This document shows, piece after piece, positions 31,724 through 32,315 of a DNA stretch of 32,315 nt. Made by a program: the position numbers and the translations under genes. Every line of letters begins with the position of its first letter. Position 1 is the stretch's first letter. A model generated the notes under the pieces. The model had not been told where the DNA came from, did no database searches, and was given only the letters and a program-made list of their open reading frames with translations. The stretch covers positions 1 to 32,315 of IMG/VR virus record IMGVR_UViG_3300043774_000471. One strand, 5' to 3'. The stretch comes from a virus.

Positions 31724-32315
31724 ATGGCAACAAGAATGCAACAGCGCAGAGGAACTGCAGCACAATGGACGGCTGCAAACCCAGTATTGGCAGCAGGGGA
31801 AATTGGTTTTGAAACAGATACAAATAAGTTTAAGATGGGTAATGGTTCCTCAGCATGGTCTGCATTGACATACTTTGCTAATGCCACAGAACTTACAACA
31901 GCAATTGATGCACTTGTAGGAATTGCCCCAGAAACACTAGATACCCTAGGCGAACTTGCAGCAGTATTAGGAAATGACCCAGACTTTTTGTCTGACACTT
32001 ATGCAACAAATGTAAGAGTCGATCAGACTATCCTTAATGGACAGACAGTAACTACAAATGCAATTACTAAGGCAGAAGTAGAACTTGCAGCCCATGCAGC
32101 AGACACAACAAATATTCACGGAATTGCAGACACCGCACTTCTTGCTACAAAAGCATATGCTGAACAATATACTGATGGTGCTATTGATGATACAGTAGCG
32201 TCACTAACAAAGTCTTCAGTAGGACTTGATCAGGTTGATAATACAACAGATGCAGGAAAACCTGTTTCAACAGCACAGGCTTCCGCAATTGCAGATGCCA
32301 AGGCTGAGGCTATTA
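31724..32315 (+). CDS. Tail fibre with Mtd-N-like start, cut by right edge
   Basis: MATRMQQRRGTAAQWTAANP then LAAGEIGFETDTNKFKMGNG is the 'R-R-G-T-x-x-x-W-x-x-x-N-P-x-L-x-x-G-E-I-G' start of the major-tropism-determinant N-terminal domain, which anchors fibres. Then APETLDTLGELAAVLGNDPD and HAADTTNIHGIADTALLATK, repeats of long tail fibres. 197 codons are visible and the frame is open to the edge. AAGGAG nine bases upstream. Host-recognition domain lies outside. Confidence 0.85.
   Translation, partial: MATRMQQRRGTAAQWTAANPVLAAGEIGFETDTNKFKMGNGSSAWSALTYFANATELTTAIDALVGIAPETLDTLGELAAVLGNDPDFLSDTYATNVRVDQTILNGQTVTTNAITKAEVELAAHAADTTNIHGIADTALLATKAYAEQYTDGAIDDTVASLTKSSVGLDQVDNTTDAGKPVSTAQASAIADAKAEAI

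Noticed and set aside
31563-32167. Leftward frames at the right edge
   Set aside because: They are antisense to the Mtd-N-like fibre gene, which has a clear ribosome-binding site and domain match.
31724-32315. Diversity-generating retroelement suggested by the Mtd-N-like start
   Set aside because: No reverse transcriptase or template/variable repeat pair is visible in the window; the domain alone is common in ordinary fibres.

Overview
The window is the genome segment of a tailed bacteriophage, most plausibly one infecting an actinobacterium with a fairly AT-rich genome (a freshwater lineage would fit, but that is inference). The evidence is a Gp88-family gene and a DUF932 gene of the kind common in actinobacteriophages, a phage tRNA-Asp, long runs of very small overlapping genes read on one strand, many leaderless transcripts, operators of the actinobacterial CRP/GlxR type, and a fibre/tail block on the other strand.

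Left arm (1 to about 15.27 kb, all leftward). About 55 small genes are packed into operons with TAATG or ATGA overlaps. Most are unrecognised; at least a dozen encode Cys-pair (zinc-ribbon or zinc-finger-like) microproteins. Recognisable genes are a C2H2-finger microprotein (159-263), a DUF4241-like protein, tRNA-Asp(GTC), a DUF932 protein, a Gp88 protein and two duplicated zinc-protein cassettes (13.3-15.3 kb). The operons are separated by strikingly regular intergenic modules. Read in the direction of transcription these contain a terminator hairpin, a CACGTGCAA box, one or two perfect DnaA boxes (TTATCCACA), a GGCGTGTCG nonamer, a CRP/GlxR-type palindrome (TGTGA-N6-TCACA), and a promoter in which TGTCAG lies exactly 10 nt upstream of the -10 hexamer. 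Three further DnaA boxes with AT-rich DNA and AAACCT repeats at 1.0-1.8 kb are the best candidate for a replication origin.

Divergent switch (15.27-15.78 kb). Leftward and rightward transcription separate here, in a region with three CRP-like sites, two GGCGTGTCG copies and a long structured leader.

Middle (15.78-19.4 kb). Three small rightward genes are followed by a terminator, a cytochrome P450 with all hallmark motifs, an overlapping 77-residue protein with a Cys-rich tail, a leftward DHH-like phosphoesterase pair and a holin-like gene.

Right arm (19.4-32.3 kb, rightward). This is a virion fibre/tail block: beta-sandwich adhesin-like proteins, two collagen-like (Gly-X-Y) fibres, a fibre with proline-rich PTPPS/PTPPA repeats, repeat-rich coiled fibres and, at the right edge, a fibre with an Mtd-N-like start. 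Embedded in it are two 2-oxoglutarate/Fe(II) oxygenases, one of them prolyl-4-hydroxylase-like, directly overlapping a glycosyltransferase that resembles the Skp1-hydroxyproline GlcNAc-transferase family. I read this as a candidate hydroxyproline-glycosylation system acting on the proline-rich and collagen-like fibres. A lone leftward gene encodes an exported lysozyme/transglycosylase. Many right-arm genes carry their own extended -10 promoter (TGRTATAAT) ending exactly 6 nt before the ATG, so their mRNAs should be leaderless.
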